Of a stretch of 64,000 bases of DNA, positions 39,473 through 51,536 are shown piece by piece; position 1 is the first letter of the stretch, and every line of letters begins with the position of its first letter. Under the pieces are notes generated by a model. It was not told where the DNA came from and made no database searches. It saw only the letters and a list, made by a program, of their open reading frames with translations. The position numbers and the translations under genes were made by a program. The stretch is from Oncomelania hupensis (Eukaryota > Mollusca > Gastropoda > Littorinimorpha > Pomatiopsidae). The stretch covers positions 5,882,224 through 5,946,223 of the forward strand of contig CM072526.1 of NCBI GenBank assembly GCA_036898135.1, written 5' to 3'.

Positions 39473-39770
39473 TTGGGGTGTCGGATAGTGCAGTGGTTGG
39501 AGCACTCGCTACTGTGTCGAAAGTGAAGCACCGTCCGGTGCGGTTAGCACTTGGATGGGTGACCGCTAAGGTGTGAAGCGACAAACAACAACGCCCCCAG
39601 TTGACTCAACTGTGATTGAGTACCTACTCTCTTGAGGGTGGGGAAGGTAAAGCAGCGAGGGAGAGAGTTGGGCATCACCCTCATTACGCTGGCCCAAGAT
39701 AAGTGTGATCTCCAACATCACGCTCCCCTACGGCCACAAGGCTATGGGACTACCTTTACCTTTACCTTTT
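39473..39770 (+). mobile_element. tRNA/5S chimeric SINE, copy 2
   Basis: Same order as the copy at 38246 (TCGGATAGTGCAGTGGTTGG, GGTTAGCACTTGGATGGGTG, CATTACGCTGGCCCAAGATA, CTTTAC tail), roughly 90 percent identical by eye. Flanks AAGGAAGATTAT (39461-39472) and AAGTAAGATTAT (39771-39782) form a 12-bp target duplication with one mismatch. Confidence 0.85.
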
Positions 39771-41403
39771 AAGTAAGATTATGCTTTGCACAATTGATCA
39801 GTGATAGCACGCCTGCATTATTTGGTTCCTCACAACCCTGGGATAACCTGATGGGCTGGGGGTGGAGACAAGAGACACAGTAAAGCTTGCTCTACCTTCA
39901 AAATACATGTAAACTGACCCTACCCATTTCTCACTGTAGGAATAACACTTTGGTTTTGTTGTGCTGTCTTTTGTGTTATGAGTTTAGAGTTTTTGCTCAT
40001 TTTGGGGTTATGAATGATCATATTTTTGTTGTGACTGTTCTGACTGTTTTTGTTTTTTTGAGTGTGCGTGCAAATTTCTCAGTGTGTTTTTTGTTTGGTA
40101 TTTTTTTATGTAAAAAACTGAAAGACGTCATTGGCCAAGCTTTTGTTTTTGATTGTGGACTTTTTGTTGACATTTTGAATTTTTTTGGTCATGTTTTTCA
40201 GTTAAGAGTTTGAGTCTATATTACAGATCTGCTTGGTTTGAAGTCTAGGTTGTGGTTAGGTTTTTGATCTGATCCGAGTTTTTTGGTGTGTCTGATGTGA
40301 GAGTAAGAATGTTCTAGTGAAAAGTATGACATTTGTTTGTGTGGGTGTTCTCAGTCATCAATGAATTCCAGATGGTTGAGCTTTTTTGCAGAATTTTACA
40401 GTCCAGAAAATCCTCAGTATTGAAAAGTTCTTTGTGTAGAGAGATATTATAAACATCGACAGTGCTGCCTATCAGTTTAAGAATTTATGTAAGTAGTGGG
40501 TTGGTTAGAATTGTTAATATGTTTAATATATATTTGAAGGTTCGGCCAAAATATGACCAAAAATAAAATAAATTCTGTTTTAGATCTTGTGTAATAGTAT
40601 TAAATAATTCATTGTTAATATTTTTGTGTTTGAAACACCAGAGGTTTGAAGTTACAAATAAAAGTTGGTGTCATCAGCTGTAATCAAGATTGTTGACATA
40701 TTTATCGTCCTCTGTATCACAATGGAACAACACCCCTCCAGACAACAAGGCATGGAATAAACATATCAAACAATTCAAACACTGATGATCAGTGATCCAT
40801 TATGACATAACAGTATCAGAACGTTTGTCATAGAAATAATGGTATGAAATTTTAACATGGCCTAGCCAACCTTTAAGATTTGCAATGATGCGAGGGTGGT
40901 TCATGAAGAAAGAAGTGTGGTGGTGGTCAGAAAGTTTGAGAGGTGTATGTGTAAATACGTGTAAACGCTACGATTGATACAGATCATGCATTAGTAGTTG
41001 GATCAGTGTTTGTCAATGTCAGTGGTGTTGCCGCTTTCGTTGTGAACGATAATTTTGTGTTTCTACAGATGGTTCTGAGGTAATTGAGTGATGGTGACTT
41101 TACCAAAATTGTAGAAAATGAGTATGGGCGGCAACAGCAAGTTTTTTTGATTGTCAGTGTGGGAAGTGAACATGAGTTTTTATGTTGGTGTGAACAATAA
41201 TTATGTTGTTATGTATGTCTGATGGTTCTAATCAGTAGGACATGTTATCAACAAATTTTGTATTTTACTCTTTTTGTTTTTGTTTTGTGGCCATTAACAG
41301 GATTGTGATGACTGGTATAAATGATTCAATTGCGATTGTGGGATAATAATGTATTTTTTGTTTAGTTTTTTTTCTGAACATCACACAATTGAGGGAGAGA
41401 GAA

Positions 41404-41448
<45 letters not shown>

Positions 41449-43471
41449 CAGAGAACAAGTGTGTCTGCTAGTGATAAAGTGATTGTATCTGACTTGAAAA
41501 TTAGCTGTTATTTTGTGAGCGGTTGTTGGGACATTTTGCGACTGGATGGATGTGACGGTATTTTATAACTGGCAACGTTTGAGTGTGGAGTAATGAGAGC
41601 GAGAGCTAGACTGGCAGTAAATGATCTACGGAGGTCTGGATGGTAGGCGAATACACAGACACTTCTCATGTTGAGACGAAGGGGCATTTTCTTTTCTGCT
41701 ACTGTTGCTGGCTCGGTTGTATGTACAATGAAATGAACGATGCCAGGATTCCTACACAAAATGTTTTGAGGAGTGGTTATAGGGGAAGCCAGTTGATGTA
41801 TTATTACTTACTATTATCATTCTACCGTTCTGATTATTATTATTATTATGACTTAGCCTGTTTGTCCTTCAGATGCTGCGGAGCCGATAATTATTTATTT
41901 GAGTATTTATTAATTTATTGAGTCGTTGTTCTGGCCAACTACTTGCATCTGAATGAATTTCAATGACGTACGTTTTATGTTTGTGTTCCGAGCGGGGCAA
42001 GCGGACCCGCAGCTGGCTCTTTTTCTTCTGTATCAACTTGTTGATGGATTTGTGTCATTATAATAGACATGTCTTTCCTGTTTTTTGTATTGGCTGTCGC
42101 GTTTTTGGGGGAGGGCTGAGGGAGGGAGGGAGGGGAGGAGAGAGAGAGAGACAGAGAGCGTGCATGCATGAGCGATGGCTGTTTAAACAGAACTGTAATT
42201 TTGGGGAGCAAGAGATTACTACCTGTGTACATTTAATTGCTCTTTTCTGCGTCAACCCTCATGACATGTGATACTAACTGTACAAGACTAAACTTCATTC
42301 TTTCAGAGTATACTTATTAGCGCTGGGCAGTTGGAGACAAAAAAACACCACCACCACCACAAATACACATTTTTCATGTTTAAAATTAACTCGCATCCAT
42401 TCTTTTTTGATTTTGTTATCTTTCAAACGTGTTACTATTTTTTTTGTTCATTTTAATCTTTTAAGTCATGGTATGATTTTTGGTTGTTTTTAATCTTTAC
42501 AAACGTGTTAAGATGTTTTGTTCTTTTAATCTTTCAAAAGGTGTTACGATCGTTTAAAAATCATTATTTTTAAAAATTTATTTGCCTCTTTTGCATATCA
42601 TTTCCTTTTTCTGTTTTTTTTAATTTAATTTTTAAATTTTATTTGTTAAGATGTTATGTCTGTTCCTGTGATACGGAGTGCATCAATTTTTATTTTTGTC
42701 TTACGTTCTCAGTGCAGCGTTAACATTGAGGAGACCGCGTCTTGTATTACAAGGGCTCCTACTCTATGTGTAAGTGATTAAAATAGCCTGGGGAAATCAG
42801 GATTCATGTTCTTGCCTTTTTTCGTTGGCATAAATGAATGAATGGTGCGAGAGTGACTTTGATTTTTCAACAATTGTTTTTCATCGATATGAATGCTTAT
42901 GTAAGAACGAGTGAAAAGACCTGTACTTTGAATTACGTGGGTGTTGTGTGTGTGTTGTATATATAACATTATCATAATTCACAGAAAAATGCTGCATGCT
43001 AAAAAACACATTACAACAATGTAAAAAAAAAATATTAAAAAAAAATAATATATACAAAATAAATTAATATAAAAAATAAATTATTTACCACAAATATAAA
43101 ATATATTTTAAAAAAGCCTGATGTTTACAATTTTGTTTGCTTTACAAATTAATTTTGTTAAACATTTACTGAATACACACACACACACATCTATGAAATA
43201 GATCCCAAACTGAACACACACATACAAATCTATGAAATAAGCAAAGTCGAATTTTTTTTTTTAATGCTTTGAAATTCTGTTTCTTCAAAAAAAGCAAGAC
43301 ATGTAAAGTAACAATACCAAAAGTTCATCATTTGACGATTTTTAGTAATGAAATTTAACCCCTGAAAACTATCTCGGTATAAAAATAAATAAAAAATTTA
43401 AAAGTAAATAAAAGCGATCTCAATTTTGGTAAGTTCTTCCACTATTGGAATAAAGAATGTTTGACTCGACT

Positions 43472-43480
<9 letters not shown>
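39771..43480. other. Intergenic, no gene recognised
   Basis: AT-rich throughout. It contains a (GA)n tract at 41394-41448, a purine tract at 42115-42155 and a CCA repeat near 42348. The TTTTTGTTTTTG-rich part at 39950-40280 gives open frames of low complexity that I do not accept as genes. No mobile-element boundary identified. Confidence 0.45.

Positions 43481-43519
<39 letters not shown>
43480..43519. repeat. (AT)n microsatellite
   Basis: About 40 bp of pure AT beside the MITE. A shorter AT run follows it at 43967-43982. Confidence 0.95.
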
Positions 43520-43520
<1 letters not shown>

Positions 43521-43530
43521 TCTTATACGC

Positions 43531-43954
43531 ACCGGAATGTGTCAACATTTTACTTTGTGACGGAAAGAGCGCTATTTAAGGGGAAGGGTTCGGGTAAGGG
43601 TTAGTTGCAGTTCTATCACTAGCCCTTGCCCTAACTCTTTCCGCTCTTTCCGTCCCAAAAACCCATCTGCCTTCTTGGATTCTTAAATTGTATGAAACCA
43701 AGTGAGGACGCTATCCGGCGTCAATAAACGGTTCGAAAATATTCCCAAACGGTTCGCAAAAGTCTCCTGACCTAGATACAACTAAGCGTGACCTAATTCG
43801 TCGCCTAGAGGGGACGAAAGTTGCTTTTTTCTCAAGTTTCCGTAGCTACTTTAAGTTCTCCCGTAATCTGTCAACTTGCGATGTTGACACTTTCCGGGAG
43901 GCCGTATCACAACGGCCGTTGTACTAACGGTTGTGCAGGTTGACACATTCCGGT
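43531..43954. mobile_element. MITE-like element (424 bp) with 16-bp perfect inverted termini
   Basis: Left ACCGGAATGTGTCAAC and right GTTGACACATTCCGGT are exact inverse complements. Inside, GACGGAAAGAGCG (43559-43571) pairs with CGCTCTTTCCGTC (43642-43654), and the sequences between pair imperfectly too, forming a hairpin of about 95 nt. It lies between two AT runs, so the target duplication cannot be read, and the superfamily is unknown. No coding region. Confidence 0.8.
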
Positions 43955-44214
43955 AAATATGAGACTATATATATATATATATAGAAAGTTATCTCTGAAA
44001 TCAACCAGTCGCAACTTTCCTTGGTTCAAAATAACTTTGGATTTTGGGGGGATGATCATTCGTCTCTTTATTGTTCACAATTTTCAATACAGCAAACTTG
44101 ACACTGTTGTCAAGTATACACAACATTCCTCAGTTCAGATATTACAATTATTGTACAAATGTTTCCCAACACAGTAATACGGTATAAAAGTGTGAAAGAA
44201 ACACAAATGGTGAG

Positions 44215-45945
44215 ACCCCAACCTTTCATTAGGTTTAGGACAGGGCAACTAGTGTACAGATGAAGATTAGGTTTAGAACAGAGCAACTAATGTACAGATA
44301 AGATTAGGTTTAGGACAGAGCGACTAGTGTACAGAGGAAGGTTAGGTTTAGGACAGAGCGACTAGTGTACAGATATGATTAGGTTTAGAACAGAGCAACT
44401 AGTGTACAGATAAGATTATGTTTAGGACAGAGCAACTAGTGTACAGATAAGATTAGGTTTAGGACAGAGCGACTGGTGTACAGAGGAAGGTTAGGTTTAG
44501 AACAGAGCAACTAGTGTACAGATAAGATTAGGTTTAGGACAGAGCGACTGGTGTACAGAGGAAGGTTAGGTTTAGAACAGAGCAACTAGTGTACAGATAA
44601 GGTTAGGTTTAGAACAGAGCAACTAGTGTACAGATAAGGTTAGGTTTAGAACAGAGCAACTAGTGTACAGATAAGGTTAGGTTTAGGACAGAGCAACTAG
44701 TGTACAGATAAAGTTAGGTTTAGGACAGAGCAACTAGTGTACAGATAAGGTTAGGTTTAGGACAGAGCAACTAGTGTACAGATAAGGTTAGGTTTAGGAC
44801 AGAGCAATTAGTGTACAGCAGTAGATTAGGTTTAGGACAGAGCGACTAGTGTACAGATAAGGTTAGGTTTAGGACAGAGCAACTAGTGTACAGAGGAAGG
44901 TTAGGTTTAGGACAGAGCGACTAGTGTACAGAGGAAGGTTAGGTTTAGGACAGAGCGACTAGTGTACAGAGGAAGGTTAGGTTTAGGACAGAGCAACTAG
45001 TGTACAGAGGAAGGTTAGGTTTAGGACAGAGCGACTAGTGTACAGATAAGGTTAGGTTTAGGACAGAGCGACTAGTGTACAGAGGAAGGTTAGGTTTAGG
45101 ACAGAGCAACTAGTGTACAGAGGAAGGTTAGGTTTAGGACAGAGCGACTAGTGTACAGAGGAAGGTTAGGTTTAGGACAGAGCGACTAGTGTACAGAGGA
45201 AGGTTAGGTTTAGGACAGAGCGACTAGTGTACAGAGGAAGGTTAGGTTTAGGACAGAGCGACTAGTGTACAGAGGAAGGTTAGGTTTAGGACAGAGCGAC
45301 TAGTGTACAGAGGAAGGTTAGGTTTAGGACAGAGCGACTAGTGTACAGAGGAAGGTTAGGTTTAGGACAGAGCGACTAGTGTACAGAGGAAGGTTAGGTT
45401 TAGGACAGAGCGACTAGTGTACAGATAAGGTTAGGTTTAGAACAGAGCAACTAGTGTACAGAGGAAGGTTAGGTTTAGAACAGAGCAACTAGTGTACAGA
45501 TAAGGTTAGGTTTAGAACAGAGCAACTAGTGTACAGATAAGGTTAGGTTTAGGACAGAGCGACTAGTGTACAGAGGAAGGTTAGGTTTAGAACAGAGCAA
45601 CTAGTGTACAGATAAGGTTAGGTTTAGAACAGAGCAACTAGTGTACAGATAAGGTTAGGTTTAGAACAGAGCAACTAGTGTACAGATAAGGTTAGGTTTA
45701 GAACAGAGCAACTAGTGTACAGATATGATTAGGTTTAGAACAGAGCAACTAGTGTACAGATATGATTAGGTTTAGGACAGCAACTAGTGTACAGATATGA
45801 TTAGGTTTAGGACAGAGCGACTAGTGTACAGATAAGGTTAGGTTTAGGACAGAGCGACTAGTGTACAGATAAGGTTAGGTTTAGGACAGAGCGACTAGTG
45901 TACAGAGGAAGGTTAGGTTTAGGACAGAGCAACTAGTGTACAGAT
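44215..45945. repeat. 37/38-bp minisatellite, about 46 copies
   Basis: The unit is GGTTAGGTTTAGGACAGAGC-GACTAGTGTACAGAGGAA, with AGATAAG/AGAGGAAG and AGAACA/AGGACA variants. Runs of the GAGGAAG/GCGACT type in 44880-45400 suggest local homogenisation. Confidence 0.95.
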
Positions 45946-46861
45946 GAACATTTTCTGTAGCAGAACACCACCACTCAAAAGCTACATTTTCAGAATGCCA
46001 CTCTTACTAGTGTGCGCTACAGTTATGAAAACACGTCCGAGTTGTGTTTGTTAGCCAGCCTGACCACACAGCTGTTTCTACTCTGGGAGCTTCTTCAGGG
46101 TCGAGGGGCTGGCGAGACAAGGAAAACTTGGCTCATGTGCCATCGCAGGACTGTCTCAACAGCCTGTCAAACGAACAAGACAGTTTGCCTGCCAAAGTTT
46201 CCTCTTGTGAGCTGCTAAAATGGTATTGGTACTGAATGCGTGAGTACTGAGCTTTGAACTGATATTGTTCATTGGGAAAAAGTGCTATATAAATTAATAT
46301 CATTATTATTATTATTGTACATGTTTGTTAACGATTCATTCTTATGTCAGACACATACACCATTGCATGGAATGTGTGTAATGTGCCTTCTAAAAATCCA
46401 TATATTCCTCTCATCAGATTATACACACGCAACATTGCTCGGCGAGACTGTCCAGCCAATTACAGTCTTCGGTCATATATAGACATAATATTCACAACAT
46501 TCAACAGTAAAACTGTATTGTACAATCCGCAAATATTTTCGAACATCTACATTCTTCTTCTGTCCGATATAATTACATTGCTCGCGCGTAGACGCGTACA
46601 AATGTTTCCTAACAATCTGTGCAGAAAATCCAATTAAACCAAGTACACAAAAAGGTATATGTTTAATCTAATCAAATCACAAAAAAGTACTAAAGATGTA
46701 TCAAAGAATTTTGTTTTAACCAATCGAATTATATGAAGTACTGATCAAAATGTCAGGAGCGCAATTAGCTCAATGGTGTACGCCGTACAAATTATACCAA
46801 GTACTGAAAAGGTATATTTTGACCTTTACTGAAAAAAAGAAAAATCAAAAAATCCAATAGC
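45946..46861. other. Intergenic with a retroposon tail at 46200-46318
   Basis: GGGAAAAAGTGCTATATAAA followed by TTAATATCATTATTATTATT is a common ending of L2-type LINEs or SINEs. The upstream 46010-46200 may belong to the same element but is not recognised. Confidence 0.45.
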
Positions 46862-47090
46862 ACCAGCGACCGCTGTGGCTGAGTGGTCCAAGGTGGGACT
46901 AACTTGCCTTGTCCACAGGCAACAAACCATTTGTGCCTGGCAACTGTGGGATCGATCCAGCATCTGGTCGTTATGTTTCTTCGAATATTATTTACTTTCT
47001 ACTCGGGCAACATCTTGGAGGTTTTCTCTGGGTACTCCGGTTTGCACCCCCAGCAAAATGCCAAAAACATAAACCAATATTAGGTAGGTT
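46862..47090 (+). mobile_element. tRNA-derived SINE
   Basis: GCTGTGGCTGAGTGGTCCAA (A box, about 46873-46892) and GGGATCGATCC (B box, about 46948-46958) have tRNA spacing with a long variable region. They are followed by GAGGTTTTCTCTGGGTACTC-CGG, a 3' core also seen near 16637. The acceptor stem does not pair well, so it is not a functional tRNA. Confidence 0.65.
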
Positions 47091-47104
47091 GGGTTTGGGC
47101 GAGC

Positions 47105-48176
47105 CTGTATGACGAGGCTACCAGTGCAGTCCTCCACAACAGCGCCATCGTGAACTGGTTCAGAACAACAATCGGTGTGAGTCAAGGATGCCTACTCTCT
47201 CCAACACTCTTTAACGTCTTTCTAGAGTTCATCATGTTAGATGCCCTTTGCAGATGATCACAAAGGCATAGTCAGTACAGGGGGTAGGGCAATCTCCAAC
47301 CTCCATTTTGCGGATGACATTGATGGATTGGCTGGAGAAGAACAAGAACTTGAACAGCTGGTACAGAGGCTTGACACCACCTCCAGAGCCTATGGAATGG
47401 AAATAAGTGCAGAGAAGACCAAATTGATGACCAACAACCCCAATGGCATCAATATGGACATCAAAGTCCAAGGCCAATCCCTCAATACAGTGAATCCTAT
47501 CATATCCTGTAACTCAAAGGACGTTGGGGCACCACAGATGATCGTTTAATAAGTGTACTCCATCTTTCTCTGTCCTCAGCAACCCTCATGGCTTCGCTCG
47601 GTGTCAAGCCAGTCCATTGTCGAATGTTGTTCCCCCACCTCTTTTTCAGAACAAAAATCACACTGAATAGTTTTAAATATTTAGGAGCCATTGTATCATA
47701 CAATGGGTTCGACAGGAAGTCCTCTCTAGGATTGCACAAAAAATGCGGCCCTGACAAGGTTGAAGCCCATTTGGAAAGACAGGACCATTGGTCTACATTC
47801 CAACGTAAGGCTGCTGCGCTCCCTTGTCATCTCCATCTTCCTATACGCTTGTGAAACATGGACCCTCACAGCAGATCTACAACGAAGAATACAAAGCATG
47901 GAGATGAGATGCTACAGAAGGCTTCTGGGCATTTCCTATACCCAGCACATCACCCAAGACAGACCATCACCCAAGCCATTGGACAACACAATGACATGTT
48001 CACAGTGGTGAAGAAACGGAAACTCCGATGGTATGGCCACGTCACCAGAGAATGGACTAGCTTGACACTGAGCGAAGCCATGCGGGTTGCTGAGGACAGA
48101 GAAAGATGGAGTACGTTGGCTAAATGATCATCTGTGGTGCCCCAACGACCTTTGAGTTATGGGATAGGATAGAGAT
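47105..48176 (+). mobile_element. RTE-like LINE fragment, rearranged
   Basis: Encodes the same C-terminal reverse transcriptase pieces as 6581-7944 (YDEATSAVLHNSAI, SNLHFADDIDGLAG, LRSLVISIFLYACE, RKLRWYGHVTR) with frameshifts, an internal loss after GHVTR, and the GGGATAGGATAG end. It contains an inverted piece of its own family at 47493-47650. Confidence 0.85.
47493..47650 (-). mobile_element. RTE-like 3' end nested inside another RTE copy
   Basis: The block begins with ATCCTATCATATCCTG, the family tail, and reads the complement of the 3' end. ACAGTGAAT before it and ACACTGAAT after it look like a target duplication. Length about 150 bp. Confidence 0.75.
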
Positions 48177-49197
48177 TTGGGCGTGCAACAGGCTGCGACT
48201 ACGGGGCGGCCTAGAATTTCCCAATAAAAATGGACAATAAAGTTTCAAAAATCTAACAAAGAAACAAAAATCAAAACAAAAAATTAAACTTTTTGAGGCC
48301 CTCTTGCTTGTCATCTACTAGAAGTGGTTTTGACAAAATATCAAGTCACAAATTGTGTTTATTGATTCCACAACAATGTTCATCGCACCGAGTTTCCTAC
48401 ACTAGTTAATAATATAATTTACAAGACGTCATATATAATAAATTGATGGTTGTACATGATGGCCAGCCAATGGATCACATCGCAATACATACATACTTGA
48501 GTAAAGTAAAGGTTGGTTAAAGGTTTGACACTGAACTCCAGATGACGATGTAGAAACAAGGAACAGTAACTCATTGTGAAGTCTTCATTGGGAACCGAGT
48601 TATAGTTCTTTTGTACTTGATTTCTTATTTGATTTCATGGAACAACCGAAGTTTGGCATCCCTGTGACTTGTCATTTTATGACAATAGAGCACAGAAAGA
48701 TTAAAAAAATATAAAATGAATAACAACGTCCACCCACACACAAACTAAAAACTACATTTTGACAAAGAGAGATCTCTCATTGCACAGCCCACATTTGCAC
48801 TACAAGTCATCAGTACAAATATTGCATGCACAATTTCACCAACAGTGAATTGCTGAAACGAACGGACACAAGGCTGCTCATGTTAACTGTAAAGAAAAGA
48901 CCTAATTATCTGTTCTACTATTAAGTAATTCTATAAGCACAGACTGTTTTACACACCAAGTAATGTTTTGAAAAAAAAACAATGTATGCACCAGTTGACT
49001 TTTAAAAAATCATTAAAAAATACAAATGTTAATAGATCTGCATGACATTTTGTATGCTTGTATAGAATCAAATAAGGTACATGAGAAGTTTTAAACAAAG
49101 TGTTCAGTTTACGTTGGTGGTGGTGATGGTGACATTGTGGCTGTTGCAGTAGATGCTGCTATCCAACTTTATAATATTGTAAGTCACTGATAGCGTG
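48177..49197. other. Intergenic, nothing recognised
   Basis: AT-rich with no coding signal or family match. Confidence 0.5.
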
Positions 49198-49768
49198 CGT
49201 TGGAGTGCCGGGAGTTTCAGTATAAATAGTATCCCCACTTTCTGGAAATTTAGTGCTTTAAATTCCCACTGTCGCTGTCTTCCTCATTTGCTCTTTCCCA
49301 TTCCTGCTCTGTCCTATCACTCTGCTATACTATCTTCTTCTTCGCTAGATCAATGACCTACCTTTTTTCTTGAAAACTCTTCATGGACAAGACTCCTTGT
49401 TTGTGTATGAGGTCTGTTGGATCAGCTTGGGAGTGTTGGACGCTTTCTGCCGGGTGGTCACTAGGGCTTCCTATGATGTTATTATTTAGCAATATAGGCA
49501 TTTTATATGTATGTGTTTTGTTGATAATTTATAATGATGTTTGTATTCTATTTTGTTTTTGTAACCGGGGGTTCGAGTAGTTGGGGTAAAGCCTCAGCCG
49601 TCCCCTGCGTGGGATGTCTTTATTGTAAAGTGACTGGCCGGTGGAGGGCATTCAATTTTCCCACTAGGGTTGTTTCAGCAGATCTTTTATGCGGATCGGG
49701 GGTTGTCCGGTCCTGATTTGGCTCGGAAGAGTCCGCTGGACCTAAAGCAACAATCAATCAATCAATCA
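49198..49768 (+). mobile_element. Retroposon R1, full-length copy 2
   Basis: Same start (CGTTGGAGTGCCGGG), TATAAATAG, body and (AATC)n tail as 9961-10541, over 95 percent identical by eye. High identity suggests recent activity. Confidence 0.85.
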
Positions 49769-51000
49769 AAGATGCACTTGGCGATCTTTTTTTTTTTTAT
49801 CCTTCTTAGCATAGATTCTGACACTTCTTTGACAGTAAACCCCCTCAAAAGCTTTGTCATCACTGGCGCCATTATCTAGCAACTCTCTCCAAAAATCCCT
49901 GTCATCACTCATGAAAAAATAAAGATTTCCTTGCTAAAAAGAACAAACAAAACATGTGGTAGATTGATTGACTGTTAGGCACCTAAAAGGATATGAGGTA
50001 ATACTCTAAAAATAGCCCACAGCAAGCCACTATGTAGAGTGTGTAGCGCGGCGCGTTGACCAGCTGGTGGCGTTACCCGGAGTATTAGCGCTCTATGGTC
50101 GGTACGGTCTGACTGCCAATGGCACCATAAGAGTTAAACAACATGTTTCCTGCAGAAATATTCATAAAATGCACAAACATTACTGTTCCCTGAACCGCCA
50201 GAGTTAAAATGCTACCAAGGAATCGCACATGCCAGAAAAAAGATGATAATATTAATATCCCATTCCGCTGTTTATTTCATTTACTGAATCATTCTTGTAT
50301 AGCGCTTTTCCAGCTCAAAAGCTGCTCACGGCACTGACCCATACATGATGCAACTCAAGACGCTTGAAGCACCCAAGCAATCGATCAAGCCAGCAAGGTC
50401 GGAATTCAATCCATCAATAAATGAAGAATCTACCAACAAAATTAATCTGCCAACTGATCAGGTTTCAACTAAAACCAACTTTGAACAATCACAAAGTCTA
50501 CTTTATATTCCATAATGGAAAACCACCTCCATATTTAATAAATTATCTACACTACAGTGATCAACATTGTTACAGAACAGGAGAAAACCAATAATAATGA
50601 GATTAACAGTAGACACGCTACATCACTCACAATGTCAAACCTTACGGCAGTAACCAAACTTATTCCAACCAATCTCCGAAAGAGAGAAGTCTAGAAATGG
50701 AACAGATACGTTGTGAGGCTGGATTTGACAGATGTAAGAGATGTACCATGCCAGGGCTGGTTGTTGAGACCACAACCAAACTTTGCTATTTATCAAGATC
50801 GCATCTGCCATACTACATAGTCACTCATAAACAGCTGTCATCAACAATTACAAAAGTTCATTTTTATGTGTATGTATGAACATCTTCCAATCAGCGGAGT
50901 GTGGAATGGAACTCATTTCAAAACGTTTAGCATGGTTCCATCTTTCTCCTCAACAATGAATAAAATGCTTGAAAACAATCAGACTACAAAATAATCCAAC
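49769..51000. other. Intergenic with a possible retroposon relic
   Basis: ATTCTTGTATAGCGCTTTTC at about 50292 is the complement-style ending of L2-type elements. 50806-50875 matches the complement of 38040-38095. No gene seen. Confidence 0.4.
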
Positions 51001-51083
51001 AACAAGTGTTACATTTGCTACACACCGGGCGGTACCGACACCCTAGAAACGCTACGTTCATCAACAATGTTGAGTGTGCAGTG

Positions 51084-51305
51084 ATGTCGTTTTCGTCGGA
51101 AAATCTGCCATTCACCGATAAAATTCCAAAATGTCAGAAAGAGTCAAGTTCTGATCGGCCCGCTGTCCTAAGGTTTTACAGCTCAATCGGCCACCCTTTG
51201 TCCGTATTTTTGTTTGCTTGTCTCATGTCTGTTTCGTTGTTATTGCTTCTGGCCATATTAATTTCCTATCGGATAAATAAAGGTGTTATGAGTGAGTTAG
51301 AGTAA
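51084..51305 (+). CDS. Small hypothetical ORF with one membrane segment (73 aa)
   Basis: Reads from MSFSSENLPF to KGVMSELE. Residues about 38-62 (HPLSVFLFACLMSVSLLLLL and following) form one strong hydrophobic segment, with a polar N-terminus and a short basic/acidic tail. It sits in the same CpG-richer block as the possible exon at 51359. No homology recognised; it may be chance. Confidence 0.2.
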   Translation: MSFSSENLPFTDKIPKCQKESSSDRPAVLRFYSSIGHPLSVFLFACLMSVSLLLLLAILISYRINKGVMSELE

Positions 51306-51358
51306 CGTTCCTTGTTGCGAACGGCGTGCTTCCGGCAATAAAACCTTTCGTTTTCGAA

Positions 51359-51410
51359 ATGCCGCCGAAAAAGAAACCGAAACCTATCCGTGGCCTCTCG
51401 TTTGAATATG
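51359..51410 (+). CDS. Possible first coding exon, MPPKKKPKPIRGLSFEY, unknown product
   Basis: ATG in the context ttttcgaa-ATG is followed by 17 codons, MPPKKKPKPIRGLSFEY, and a good donor G/GTAAGT. The preceding 350 bp are richer in CpG than the surroundings. I recognise no protein and cannot find the next exon. A + strand gene here would run into the 3' end of GOSR2. It may instead be the start of a mobile-element protein. Confidence 0.25.
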
Positions 51411-51536
51411 GTAAGTCAAAATGATGGCCGAAAAATTTTCAAAATGTCCTAAAGTTTGTTAACTGAATCGGCCAAATGGCCTATGCTGAAATTTTCGAGC
51501 AACATCACTGAGTGTGCCTACCAACTTCGATGGGAA

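Noticed and set aside
39887..40213. 108-codon + strand frame with hydrophobic Phe/Val-rich peptide
   Set aside because: T-rich composition explains it; no splice or start context and no recognised similarity.
41640..42271. Two + strand frames of about 100 codons near 41.7-42.2 kb
   Set aside because: No conserved motif, AT-rich composition, and interrupted by a purine microsatellite.
44215..45945. Interstitial telomere
   Set aside because: The period is 37/38 bp, not a 5-6-bp telomeric repeat; TTAGG occurs only within a longer unit.
46749..46800. tRNA-like segment GCAATTAGCTCAATGGTGTA
   Set aside because: An A-box-like stretch only; no cloverleaf, anticodon arm or B box at the right distance.
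46862..46960. tRNA gene (A and B boxes present)
   Set aside because: Acceptor stem does not pair and there is extra sequence between the boxes; it continues into a SINE body.
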